A stretch of DNA of 64,000 nt from Papiliotrema nemorosa (lineage: Eukaryota > Basidiomycota > Tremellomycetes > Tremellales > Rhynchogastremaceae). The stretch is taken from the NCBI GenBank assembly GCA_032158125.1, contig JASKOT010000033.1, forward strand, positions 1 to 64,000. Direction: 5' to 3'. This document shows positions 31,281-41,630 of this stretch, piece after piece (positions within the stretch are counted from its first letter, which is position 1; each line of letters starts with the position of its first letter). The notes beneath the pieces are model-generated. The model saw nothing but the letters and a program-made list of their open reading frames with translations, ran no database searches and was not told where the DNA came from. The position numbers were made by a program, and so were the translations under genes.

Positions 31281-32402
31281 CTATGGCTTCTGACCAATGA
31301 TGTTACCGGTATCGTATTGACCTATAGCAAGTCAGAGTATGGTCTAGGACGCTCACTGGACTCACAAATCAACATGGTCGTTTCCTGGCCATGTCAGCAG
31401 CCGATCATTACCCTGGCAATACGACTCACCCCATATTTTGGTTCAAAGATAGTACCCGGCGGACAGGTGATCAACCCACAACCGAGTTGCTTAGCATTTC
31501 CCCAAATGACCTGGGATCAGCGGTACGTTCCACTTGCAGCTATCCCCGGCTCGCTCACCTGGGTATAGTGATTATAACTTCCATCTTTCGTATCCTTCTC
31601 TTCGCTTGTCCACGTCCCGAACAGAGCACTGACTATCAGTGTTCCATGGCAAATGGTTAAATGGCAGGACATACCTGGATGAGCCGCTACTGCCGCTCCC
31701 CCACGCAAGGTTCTCCGGTCCTTGACCGCTGAGTACATCAGCGACACTGGGCATACTGGTGACCTACGAATGATCTTTCGGACAATTCAGGGCGTATTTC
31801 GTAGCTCGATCAGAGAGCGATTGATCCCAGTCCAGCGCGGCTTTCCCTTTACTCGCTCGGAAAGCATTGTGTAGCTCCAAAAGCTCCTTTGGGTCGTTTT
31901 TGCTGATCTTTCCGACAGTGTTCGAATCGTCAATCTGACTGTCCTCCTGTGATTGTCCTTGCTGTTTGTCGTTATTAGGCTGCGGCTCCGGCTCCGGCTC
32001 TGGTTGAGGTTCCGGTCGGGGTTGGGGAGCGAGGGAAGAGCTCTGTGCTCGAGTCATCGTACGCGTCTGCGTTCTGGTCAAAGTTGGAGCTTGACCATTG
32101 TTCTGATTCCCAATATCGCTAGGTTGAGGAGCGGGCGCTGATTCCGAAATGATCTGGCTGTCGTCGCTCTCTCCTTGATCCCCTTGCTGATCGCCTTGCT
32201 GATCGCCTTGCTGAACGTGATGATTTCTCCATCGTCCCCGACCGCCTCCACCCTGGCCCCCTTTACCTTTGCAGCCTTGGCGGGGATCAAGGTTGGTCGC
32301 GTTGCCTGTAGAGGTCGGTAGAGGAGCCGGTATGGCGAGGGCTTGTCCGAGAAGGACAACGGTGATGAAGCAGGAGAGGAGCATTTTCATGAAGCGGGGC
32401 AT
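31281..32402 (-). CDS. secreted CAP-superfamily (PR-1/Pry-like) protein B
   Basis: ATG 32402 (MPRFMKMLLSCFITVVLLGQALA, a signal peptide) to TAG 31281. After a possible dibasic-like DPRQ site come Gly/Arg-rich and QQGD repeats, a Pro/Gln/Glu-rich part (PQPRPEPQPEPEPEPQP), then the CAP domain. CAP pieces from at least five exons: LLELHNAFRASKGKAALDWD, GQGPENLAWGSGSSG, NHYTQ joined to VIWGNAKQLGCGLITCPPG, and a C-terminal TTMLICQYDTGNIIGQKP. The usual His of the CKFAHS region is not obvious: the corresponding segment reads YALNCPKDHS. It is next to CAP A with a quite different linker, so an old tandem duplication with linker turnover is likely. Confidence 0.85.
32178..32215 (-). repeat. 12-nt tandem repeats encoding QQGD units
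   Basis: Three near-perfect 12-base units (complement of TTGCTGATCGCC and variants) encode QQGDQQGDQQGD in the linker of CAP protein B. Confidence 0.75.
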
Positions 32403-32979
32403 GGCCCGCTCAACGATACTTGGTATCCCGCTTTATACTCCTCTGAAGAGTCTTCTCAGATCGACCTTGACCGGGTTGCAGCAGATCTCCCTCGTGAGTC
32501 GAATGATATCGGGAAGACCAAAATCGTGAAACACCCTGGCAGCCCGCTAGACAAGATTGGGCAACGAGATATACAGTGGAACAAAATAGAATACAAGGAA
32601 AAGAGTAACTGCATGCATGGGATATGATCCTCACTAGCTCTGGTCCCAGTAGACCGAGTGAGATGAAAGCGTCAATTACCCCTGGATCAGTCTAACCTCG
32701 TCCCGTGGCGACATCCTTTTGCGTGCTCGATTCAGTGAAACAAAGGTTTGTACTTGCTTTCTGGCGAGCGATTCGCAGGGGTGATCAATCTCTACTCCTT
32801 GGTCGAAGGATTCCTTTCACTCCTACCTGATCGAGTCAGAGGCTCCATCACAGGCCTCGAACCCAAGGTTCGACAGGTTGGATTATCACGTGACCCTCTC
32901 TTCCCAACTAGACGCGTTTAGCTTTCATGTCCATTGCCTGTTCCCCGTTTCGACAACATCACAACTAGGAGCTCGCGCA
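32403..32979. promoter_or_regulatory. divergent promoter region CAP B / EED-like gene
   Basis: About 575 bases. A TATAAA on the minus strand at 32432-32437 lies 30 bases upstream of the CAP B start. No other gene. Confidence 0.45.
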
Positions 32980-35310
32980 ATGGAAGCCGGCCCAAGTGCT
33001 TCATTCCAACGTGTGGTTCATACGCCAGTATCATCGTCCACCCCGAATATCCCCTCTGACGCCCTCCCTGCCGAGACACCATGGACGGGCGAGCTCAATC
33101 CATCCGAGACCAAATGGTTCAAAACGGTCCAAAAACCAGGTAGACGATCGCACCCATATACTCTAGCTGCAGTATCACTCGTATGTATGGCAATCACTCT
33201 ATCGGATACCTCGGCATCTGATCAGTAGCAACAATCACACGAGAGGTTTATCGCAACGGAGTGCCGGTTCTTCCCCTGGGTGGGACCTTGGAAACCTGGA
33301 CGAGCCGAGGGAAACCCTCATTGGGACAAGATAGAGGGTTTAGTCCTCATTGCGGCCAAGAAAGGGGTGAGCTTGTCGTTCTGGCGATAGCGACATCAAG
33401 CTAAGGATAGATCATCATTGGGAGATGCACTGACGAGACACCTTGGAAGGTTGAATGGACATTGGAATTCACAGAACACTCGATCCAATGCGTAGCCTGG
33501 TCATTCGACGTCTTCACCCTGCACCCGCTGGCCATATGCGCGGGAGCGCAGGGATTCGTCTACGTTGTCGATATCGTCGACAAAACCGTCATCAAGACGT
33601 TCAGAGGTCATGGGGGTGTAGGTACTTCTCGCAAGTAGCTGACACACGTTTGACAAGCAGGAAATACTGTCCTTGTCAGTATGCCAAGCGATGCCACACA
33701 TCGTTGCGTCCACCTCGACTGATCTCACCATCCGTATATGGAACATCCATGGTGCGCCTCGTCCAGCTCTACCACCAGGGGAAGAGTATAGCGAAAACTA
33801 CGGGATGGGCGACGCGGACGAGGGAACCGAATGCGTTGCAATCCTGGCGGGAAGAGGACATATGGATAAAGTTGCCACATGCGCATTTCATCCGAGGCAT
33901 GCTGCATTGGTGACGGGAGGAGGTGATCATCTGATCAAAATCTGGGCACTGCCGCCGTTACCCAAAGCGACAAGGAGAGGGGTTACTCCTAGGGGCTACA
34001 GGCCGACCGTGGTTTACTTTCCAATCTTTTCGACGGCGAGGATGCACGACGAGTTTGTCGATTGGGTAGACTGGTCAGTGCATTCTGTACACGAAGACTG
34101 TGGCTTACTATTGTAGGATCAGCGACGATGTGCTTGTCTCTCGAGGCGCGACAAAATTGGTCACTTGGCTATGGACAGGATACAAGCGGTTCTTTCATCC
34201 ATTGCGCTTTGAGCCGATGAGCAGACACGCTCAGATTTCCGATTGGGACGATTCTCGTGAGTGATACACCTTTGACCAGACGCCTAGCTCAGCTCAGACT
34301 CTTGGGCTGAATGCATACGATATGTCATTCACAAAGGAGATTCCTACAATTATTGGTACATCCATCCAGGTCTACATCGAGCTTTCCAACCCACTCCCGA
34401 GGAGCTCGATAGTCATCCCAACCTAGTCACATCCTGCCTGTTCGCCATGCCGGCAAATTCCACACGTCCAGTGGTGCACCTATTCAACCCATCCCTGGCG
34501 GAACCCTACGGTCCTCCGGATATTTTTACTAAGCTCAGGCCGCTAGATGACACTGAACCGTGGAAAGAGTACGACGAGCTGGTGGCCGAGGCGGAAGCGG
34601 CCATCGCCGCGCAAGCTCGGGACAAAGCGCTGCGTCTCAAAGAGAAAACGATAGAGAGAGAAAACGCCAGGAAAAGAGCGAGGACATCGCAAAAAAGCGC
34701 AAGATTCAGGGAGATGTCCGAAGAAGCTCAGGCGGAAGCCGAGCTGGAAAGCTTAGATTTCGAAGAGACGGAGGTCGAGTCGGACGGCTATGAAGTCATC
34801 GAGGAGAAGAGAGTCATTCGAGAAACTCGGGATCCGCAAATTTTGGTCCCCGAGTCGCTCGAGGACGAACCCGCCATTAGTAGTTCGAAAGCTTCAAATT
34901 TGGTCACCCATGCCGCTAGGATCACGATTGCCAATCCTGCTTCGCCAATACACGAGCAGACTACTGGTCCCGTCAGGCGGAGTCAAGTTTCAAGAAGACG
35001 TCAGTCCAGGAAGGACACGGCCCGCGAAAGAGAGCGAGGTGCCGCGTCATCGGACCTTGGTCCTTCCCCATCTGCACCGGTCGACGCTCAGACCAAAAAG
35101 TCGGATTCTGCAGCACTCGAGTATCCCTCCCTCGCCCCGTGGGTGTTGAAAATCGGCAATTGGAGAACCTTCGAGAAAACATCCAAAGTAGCCTCCAAAC
35201 TTCGAGGAGAGGAAATGCTGGTGCAAGGGTTGGCTATACAACCTAGAGGGGCCAGGTTCATCGTGGGAGTGGGAGACTTCCAGTCGATCTTTGTTTGGAA
35301 GCTAAAGTGA
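32980..35310 (+). CDS. EED1: EED-like WD40 subunit of Polycomb repressive complex 2
   Basis: Probable reader subunit of PRC2, the complex that trimethylates histone H3 Lys27. Start ATG 32980 (MEAGPSASFQRVV), end TGA 35310, five to six introns. WD40 blades in order: HPLAICAGAQGFVYVVDI, TFRGHGGEILSLSVCQ, IVASTSTDLTIRIWNI, GHMDKVATCAFHP, LVTGGGDHLIKIWAL. Then comes an EED-diagnostic stretch: VVYFPIFSTARMHDEFVDWVDW followed by ISDDVLVSRGATKLVTW, which parallels human EED [21 protein letters not shown] and LGDLILSKSCENAIVCW. The WY pair (DSYNYWYIHP) sits where EED has its aromatic-cage WY. About 190 charged, coiled-coil-like residues (34560-35140) are inserted before the last blade strand (GLAIQPRGARFIVGVGDFQSIFVWKLK). 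Cryptococcus is known to have such a complex; budding yeast does not. Confidence 0.85.
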
Positions 35311-35552
35311 GGTGGACACACATCAGGGGTGCAAAGGAGCAGGGGGGCGTAAAGGGACGAAAGCATAACGATACATCTGTCTTGACGATCTTCTTGATGA
35401 TACAACTGGATGAAAGAGTGTGAAAAAACTAAAGAATGTATAATGTCATGACGGGTCATAAGAGTACCCTCGGCGCGGCTCATGTCGCACAGTTCACCTG
35501 AGCTCACCCCGGTCCACGTCCACTTTCCACCAATACACACAGAGGCGAAGAG

Positions 35553-36122
35553 TCACGCCATGAGCCAGCTCTTCTGTACGCCCATCGGATCGACCACTTT
35601 TACATTATGCGACAAATCCGCAGGCGAGCTCGGGAGACTCGGCACAGGAGTGGATCCTTTTGACGAGACTGCAGGGCTGATAGGACCAGAAACGAATGGC
35701 GTAGGAGGTCTCCTCTTGTGTCCTCCATCAGGAGGGTTGAGGTCGTCCATTGAAGAAAGGGAGAATGAGACTGATTTTCTCTTGTGCGCTGGTCGATGGG
35801 ATGGTCTGGTGTGAAGGTGCTTATTCGATTCCAGATCTTGGTGGTTGTTGTGATTGTCGGGAGTGAGGGTGATGGTGGGTACGTCCAGACGTTTGGGGGA
35901 CGAAAGGGGAGACTCAGAAGGAGAAGGACTTGAGCCACCCGAATGAGTAGGGACAGTGAGGAATGGCGAGGAGGGGATTTGAGTCGGTCGGGGGGATGTA
36001 GGCGTTTCGAGTGGAGTGGGAGGGGTAAGGTGTGGGGAGGGGAGGTACTGCGTGCCGGGAATGATCAGTAATGCGAGGACGAGGAACAGCACGTCCAGAG
36101 AGGTAGAGGAGAGAATGTCCAT
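35553..36122 (-). CDS. small Pro/Ser-rich protein with N-terminal membrane anchor
   Basis: About 189 residues, ATG 36122 (MDILSSTSLDVLFLVLALLIIPG) to TGA 35553, no intron. The N-terminal helix is either a signal peptide or a signal anchor; the rest is Pro/Ser/Thr-rich with blocks such as TPPTPLETPTSPRPTQ and an RKSVSFSLSS basophilic-kinase-like site. Not recognised. It lies tail to tail with the EED-like gene (243 bases between stops). Confidence 0.5.
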   Translation of the reverse strand: MDILSSTSLDVLFLVLALLIIPGTQYLPSPHLTPPTPLETPTSPRPTQIPSSPFLTVPTHSGGSSPSPSESPLSSPKRLDVPTITLTPDNHNNHQDLESNKHLHTRPSHRPAHKRKSVSFSLSSMDDLNPPDGGHKRRPPTPFVSGPISPAVSSKGSTPVPSLPSSPADLSHNVKVVDPMGVQKSWLMA

Positions 36123-36474
36123 TTTTATGGGTGAGGGGGACTGTTTGACCCGTTTACTGGAAAGCGGTTGTTGTATCCAGCAGAGGATGTCTGCCCGTCG
36201 ATGTCTGGTCGGCGATTTCGGCTTGATGTATCCTGGGTCAGATTTGATCCAGCGCACAAGGTGAGCACGAGGACACTATCGATCGGTTATACTGACCTAC
36301 GGTCTGTGCGACGTCGTCCAAGAGTCATGGGAATATGGAGTGAGTGTCTCAGGTGTTGAAAGGATCACCCAAAGGATGTTCACGTCGTCACTCGGGGTTG
36401 AGGAGTCGAAAGTGCCAATAGAGACAAATCACTGTGACATGTCGCAATTTGCCTGACTGATCCCTTGATCAGAC

Positions 36475-36498
36475 GAGAATGAGAATGAGAATGAGAAT
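36475..36498 (+). repeat. GAGAAT hexamer microsatellite
   Basis: Four perfect tandem copies of GAGAAT followed by GAC. Non-coding. Confidence 0.85.
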
Positions 36499-37051
36499 GA
36501 CACCGGCCAGATCTTTTGATACTGTATCGGCACGACCAGTCGAGTGGCGGTCCAAGGGTCAGAAGGTGCACAGGTCGCGGTCGACAGCCTGGTATAGCTG
36601 TACGAGCCATGCATGAGGGGAAGCGCTCATCTCATATCCATTTTATTATCCATGATACCCAGATATATTTTGTTCAGGTTGCGGAATCGCATTCCTAATC
36701 TGGGGAAGAGGAGTTGAGTTTTCAACAAACTGCCACCGTCCCACTGCCACATTGGCGTGAGTCGAATGAACCTCCTCAATATCTCTCACGATTCCGGGAC
36801 ACCGCGCATCGTTCTTCCACCGAGTCATCTGTCTGAAACAATCAAGGGGGTCTACATGGGCATGGCCTTGCTCCCGAAGTGGAGCAAAGGATCGTGAGCT
36901 GCACATCAATGTCTTGGTCATCCATCCCCACTGGCCTACTGACCGTCGGCCTCGACAATCTGACTCATCTCACCATGCATGTCCGAGATGCCCGCTTGTA
37001 TGCTGATCAACCGTCACCGGATATCGGCCACCCTTGGAGCAGTACGGTAGG

Positions 37052-37058
37052 TATATAT
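37052..37058 (+). promoter_or_regulatory. TATA-box candidate for SDR gene
   Basis: TATATAT about 57 bases upstream of the ATG at 37115, in otherwise G/C-balanced sequence. Confidence 0.4.
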
Positions 37059-37114
37059 GATCGTCGCTGCCGCCCGACAATCGATCGCCGATCTCAAGCA
37101 CTTGCACAGGTATC

Positions 37115-37971
37115 ATGGCCGACGAAACCTCCATCGTGGTCATTTCAGGGGCCAACTCTGGTGTAGGCTACCGGACGGTCAAGCACCTCTACAACTCGGA
37201 AAAGTCGTACAAGATCTACCTCGGTGCTAGATCACTAGAGAAAGCTCAGAAAGCCATCGACTCGCTCAAATCGGAAACGGGCTACTCTGGGCCCAACGAA
37301 ATTGTCCCGTTAGTATTGGACGTGGACTCGGATGAGAGCATCGCGGCTACGACCAAGGTCCTTCAAGCGGAAGGTCGCGTCGACGTACTGATCAACAATG
37401 CCGGTAAGCGACATATGCGGGTAAGGTCAGTCTTGGCTGATGAAAAGGTGTCAATCTCGATCATGCTCGAGACCAAAAGCAGACTTCCCGAAAGACCTTC
37501 CTCGACTCGATCAATACCAACTTGATCGGTCCACACGAGCTCACCTTCAACCTCGCTCCCCTCTTGCTCAAATCCTCGAATTCCCGGTTGATCTTTGTTT
37601 CGTCGAATATAGGATCGATAGAACTCGCCCATCTACCAGCCTCGCAATTCCCTCCTAACGGTGATCAACCCGCTGGATGGGAGAACAAGGTCTGGTTCGG
37701 TTCTTGGCCGGCTTATAGGGCTTCTAAAGCCGCGTTGAACATGTTGGTAGTAGATTGGAAGAGGTGGCTCAAGCAGGACAAGGTGAAGATCTGGACGGTT
37801 GATCCTGGGTTTGTAGCTACAAACTTGGGGGCCGCCGGACCTGGCGTATTGAGATCTATGGGTGCAGGCGATCCAGCGTCTAGCGGGGTGTTCTTGAGGG
37901 ATGTCGTAGAGGGAAAGAGGGATGAAGACGTTGGGAAATTCATTAACTCTCAAGGGATCCTTCCGTACTGA
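37115..37971 (+). CDS. short-chain dehydrogenase/reductase
   Basis: NAD(P)-dependent oxidoreductase of the classical SDR fold. ATG 37115 (MADETSIVVISGANSGVG) to TGA 37971, about 270 residues, one 44-nt intron (37405-37448) just inside the NNAG motif. The cofactor loop is GANSGVG, the acidic residue patch LDVDSDES follows beta-4, then NNAG, the catalytic Ser in IFVSSNIGS, and YRASKAALN with the catalytic Tyr-x3-Lys. C-terminally come WTVDPGFVATNLG (the family P-G motif) and a short end FINSQGILPY. R-S-L after the second strand (YLGARSLEKA) favours NADPH. The substrate cannot be told. Confidence 0.9.
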
Positions 37972-38078
37972 GGTGCTCTGGCTGGTGTGAATTTGCCAGG
38001 GAGATTGTTCTCCACGTTCTCACAGATCATGCAATGCTACTTATAAACAATGTGGTCACCTTCGACCAAGTCAGTCCG

Positions 38079-39205
38079 TCATTTCATCCTTTCGAGAACC
38101 TCTTGCCGAGTAGGGTAACTCTCCATGGCTCCAGGACTCTCCACACATATAGCGCAAGCCTGAATAATAAGCACACACCCTCGTCCGCATTCCACACCCA
38201 CATTCAAACACTCTTTGAGCACCTCTTCCAAGCCCGCGTCACTCTCCCCATGATGCCTCATCAGGCCCGCCGCAAAGTACCCCGCGAAACAATCCCCCGC
38301 GCCCGTCGTATCCCTCACCTTTGAAACTTTCGCCGCGTCGAGCCTACCCACACTGTTTCCCGGTCGGAAATACAGTATTCCCTTGGCACCTAGGGTACAA
38401 ATGATCGCAACCTCTTTGTGAAACTTTTCACCCTTATGCAGTGCTTGAATTCTGTTCTCCGCATCGATAATGATATCCCCAGAAGATTGGAACGTCGAGG
38501 TGGTGGTGGAAGTGTCGAGGGTATCGAGCAGAGTCTCGAGTTCCCCTTCATTGACTATCAACCATGAAAGGTGGTCCCATGGGAAAGACAGTAGTTCATC
38601 CGGAGTGAGCATGGGGGAAGGGTTGAATATTGAGATGATCTCTTTCGAAGCGGTGAGGTTGCGTAGTGTCGTCGAGAGTGGGATCTCATTTTGGAGTAAA
38701 AGATGGGTGTACCCTTTCAAATCGGGTTGTGTGTCTGAATCAAGTATGCTAAAGTTGGCGCCTTTATGCAGGACTAGACTCAGCTCATTCGAATGCGGTG
38801 GGAGGTTGAGCCAGAGTGAGAGGATACCACTTACCTATACTGTTCTCCCCATCTGCGGCACTTTGGATAACAGCTCGACCCGTCACTTCCCCCTCTATAA
38901 CACTCAACCTCTCTACTCTCACACCGCCATCTTTGAGTAGATCCCTGATCCAAACTCCATCAGGACCTATACACCCTTCCAAATCGACCGATGAACCAGC
39001 TTTGGCCAGAGCGTACGCTTGGTTGGCACCTTTTCCTCCTGGTTTACGAGTGAACCCGGTCGAAGAGATGGTTTCTCCCGGTTTGACAATGTGAGGTAGG
39101 GAAAAGAACTCGTCAATGTCTGTTGGTCAGCTTGAGACAAAAGGACATGGGAGCTAGCTGACTGATTGATCCCCTGACGAGACATTTGGGAGTGGTTGTA
39201 GTCAT
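38079..39205 (-). CDS. RBK1: ribokinase (PfkB family)
   Basis: Phosphorylates D-ribose to ribose 5-phosphate with ATP. ATG 39205 (MTTTTPKCLV) to TGA 38079. Splicing a short intron with a GTCAGC donor gives RGSINIDEFFSLPHIVKPGETI, the canonical ribokinase N-terminus, then TRKPGGKGANQAYALAKAG (PfkB signature 1 and ribose-binding GGKGAN), GPDGVWIRDLL and GEVTGRAVIQ. A second intron follows ENSIG. After it come LLLQNEIPLSTTL, NPSPM, VNEGELETL, CTLGAKGILYF, and the catalytic DTTGAGDCFAGYFAAGL with the base Asp, ending GAMESYPTRQEVLERMK. All key residues are present; length is normal. Confidence 0.92.
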
Positions 39206-39469
39206 GTTGAAAATGTCAAAGTGATAGTGAAACGCCAAATGTCAATGACAGTTCAATCTCTGACGTTGCCGACTTTTGAAACGAATATTCGGGCCGAACC
39301 TCAGCAACGTCGCCGAACCAGCAACCTACACCATTGCGCCGATGTATAGTTTGGCATTATACACAATGGCAGATGGGTCCGCATAACCTATGACAAGATG
39401 CATGGACAGGTCCCTGTTGTTGTGAACAAACACCACAGACCAGCCTTGCACCAACACGCCACATGCCAT

Positions 39470-41351
39470 TCACTTCCCCGCCTTGCCCTCTCTGAGCTTC
39501 TCCTCCAACATCTCCCTAAACTGCGACACAATAGCACCCTCTTTCCTCACATTTTCCTCTCTCTGCAATTTCAAGATCGCCCGCTTCTCCTCTGCATTGA
39601 TGACCTGGTTTTCCTTTCTCAACCTCACCGCATTCATCCTCTTGTGTCGAGAACCAGACATGACGTATCCTGATTCTTCAAACTTTTCAATCGTCTCGCT
39701 ATCCATGCCTATCTCGCCTCGTCGGGGAATCCGACGACCGTCAGCAGCGTAGAGCGCCATCGCTTCCGCTTCGCCATAGTTCATTCCTTCAAAGCTGCAA
39801 ATTGGTGAGTTGCAAGGCAAATAGAATTGTGGACATACTGTGCTTTGCGGGCCTTGATTTCTGCCTCGGAGGGTAGTCGCGGACCGATCTCATCATCGTC
39901 GCTAGCGTTTCCTCCTGACACTTTGACATTCTTCTTTGAAGGCACCAGAACCCCCTCAGCACCCTTTTCGACCCATGCTCCCTCTGCCTCTTCCGCAGAC
40001 TGAGGTGAGAGACTTCGCGTCTGAGTCCGAGTCTTGGTGCTCCTGCTCCTGTGCCGTTTCCTCTCTCGAGCATCATCACTACTCTCATCATCATACCGCT
40101 TAGCTCTCCTCTGCTTTTCCTTGCGTCGTCTGCGCCTTCGCTCGTATTCTGAATCGGAAGATTCCGTATCAGAGTACTTGCGAGAGCGGGATTTCCGGCT
40201 CTTCTTGTCTTTATGTCGACTTCGACTTTTCTCCTCGTCACTGCTCGTCAGATATGTACAAGTGCGGGGCGAATGAGACGTACTCTGAATCTCGATAAGG
40301 ACTCGTAGGTGACGCAGGCCAGATTGAAAACGCCATGTTCTCACGTTGCAACCGTCGTCTACCATCAGCCCTGCGCGAATTGAACGACTCACTGTTCGAA
40401 GTCAGCGGGACCCAATCGCCTATTAGGCGGGAATGGAGGCATGGCCCCTCCGGGGTTCAACCAGATAGGTGGTCGGACTCGTCCTTGCTCGTTTTCGGGC
40501 ATGAAGCCTCGATCAGGCCGCGAGTCGGGTCTGTAAGATGGAGAAGAGCGCCTCGAAAGTTCTCTGCTGATCTCGGCGTTCGATCCGTTCCGCCCGTTCT
40601 GCCCACGGATGGCTTCTTCCCTCCCGCCGAACGGTCTCCCTCGATAGGTGTCGTCTTTCTGTCGATCATCTGTCCTGTCGTGTCGTGCTTTCCAGGTCGC
40701 ATAATCATCTCTTAGACGCTGAGAGTCGAATCCCCTTGCTCTCTCGTCACCTCTATCATCTCTTCGATAATCCCCAGACGGCTCGTCATTACTGTTCCTT
40801 CTGTCCGTTCGACGATCGCCTCGACGCACATTCAGATATTCACGGCCTCTTGGCGAATCGTTTCCTTGTCGACTTTGAGGTGTGTCCGAGTCTTCTCTCC
40901 TTGTTCGAGCATAGACTTCCTCGCCTTCGTCCAGAGTAGAGACGTCCCTCTCGTCGCGTGTACGGCTCCCGCTCCTACCTCTGCCACTGCCTCTGCTCCT
41001 ATCCCTTGATCTCTGTTCATCGCGTTGTCTCGATGCCCTACCCAGGATTCCAATAGTCATAGGTCTGTCATCCGGGCCAATCAACTCCTTCCCCCTCATA
41101 ACCCGTTCCCCCTCCATTCCAGCACTCGCGCTCATCTCTTGTGCTAGCCTATCCGATGCCGATGTACGTTTACGAGACATGAGTTTCCTTCTCAGTTCCT
41201 CTTCCCGGCTGAGCGATGCATCATGGGTGGATGACGAAGGGGACGAGGTCGATGCGCGGTTGGAATGCGATTGCGGAGGAGGTCGAGCTGGGAGAGAGTG
41301 GCTCGTCGGCGCAGGCACAAGACCTAGCCTCGACGGATGGACCGATGCCAT
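39470..41351 (-). CDS. NKAP-family nuclear RNA-binding/splicing protein
   Basis: NKAP is a nuclear protein linked to pre-mRNA splicing and transcriptional repression in animals. ATG 41351 (MASVHPSRLGLVPAP) to TGA 39470. The first 320 residues are Arg/Ser/Asp-rich and disordered (RSRDRSRGSGRGRSGSRT, RRDDRGDERARGFD), followed by the conserved PPIWLNPGGAMPPFPPNRR and an SR-like block (KSRKSRSRKYSDTESSDS). The diagnostic C-terminal domain is GMNYGEAEAMALYAADGRRIPRRGEIG, FEESGYVMSGSRHKRMNAVRLRKENQV, AEEKRAILKLQREE and REMLEEKLREGK. Introns: 40359-40392 (34 nt), one at about 40241-40287, and one near 39796-39839. The family domain is complete. Confidence 0.9.
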
Positions 41352-41630
41352 AGCTTTGATAGCGTTTGGTCTTTGTGCAGTGTGTCTTGCCCCTCTGTAC
41401 TGGGAAGTGATGAATGCGAAGATGAAACAGACCCCCGAGGTTGAGCTTTCAGACTTTTGTCGTCGTTCGGTGGCAAAAGTCACCCACCGACCGAACAGTT
41501 CAGCAAAGAGGTCAATGGTCCATGAATGCATCCAGTATCAAGTATAAAGTATACGTAGAAACGACGCGATCAGGCAAGACCGACCAGCAGTCTGGCCCAG
41601 CTGTACTCGCAGCTTCAAAAGCTGGAAGAA

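Larger units (their letters stand above)
36123..37114. promoter_or_regulatory. long divergent intergenic region
   Basis: About 990 bases between two outward-facing genes, the longest gene-free stretch here. It holds four perfect GAGAAT units (36475-36498) and a TATATATG element 57 bases before the SDR start. Open frames inside are short and feature-poor. No RNA gene recognised. Confidence 0.45.

Noticed and set aside
40371..40392. Apparent 22-nt intron in the NKAP gene
   Set aside because: The downstream AG at 40359 keeps the frame and leaves a 34-nt intron with a CTGAT branch, which is more plausible.
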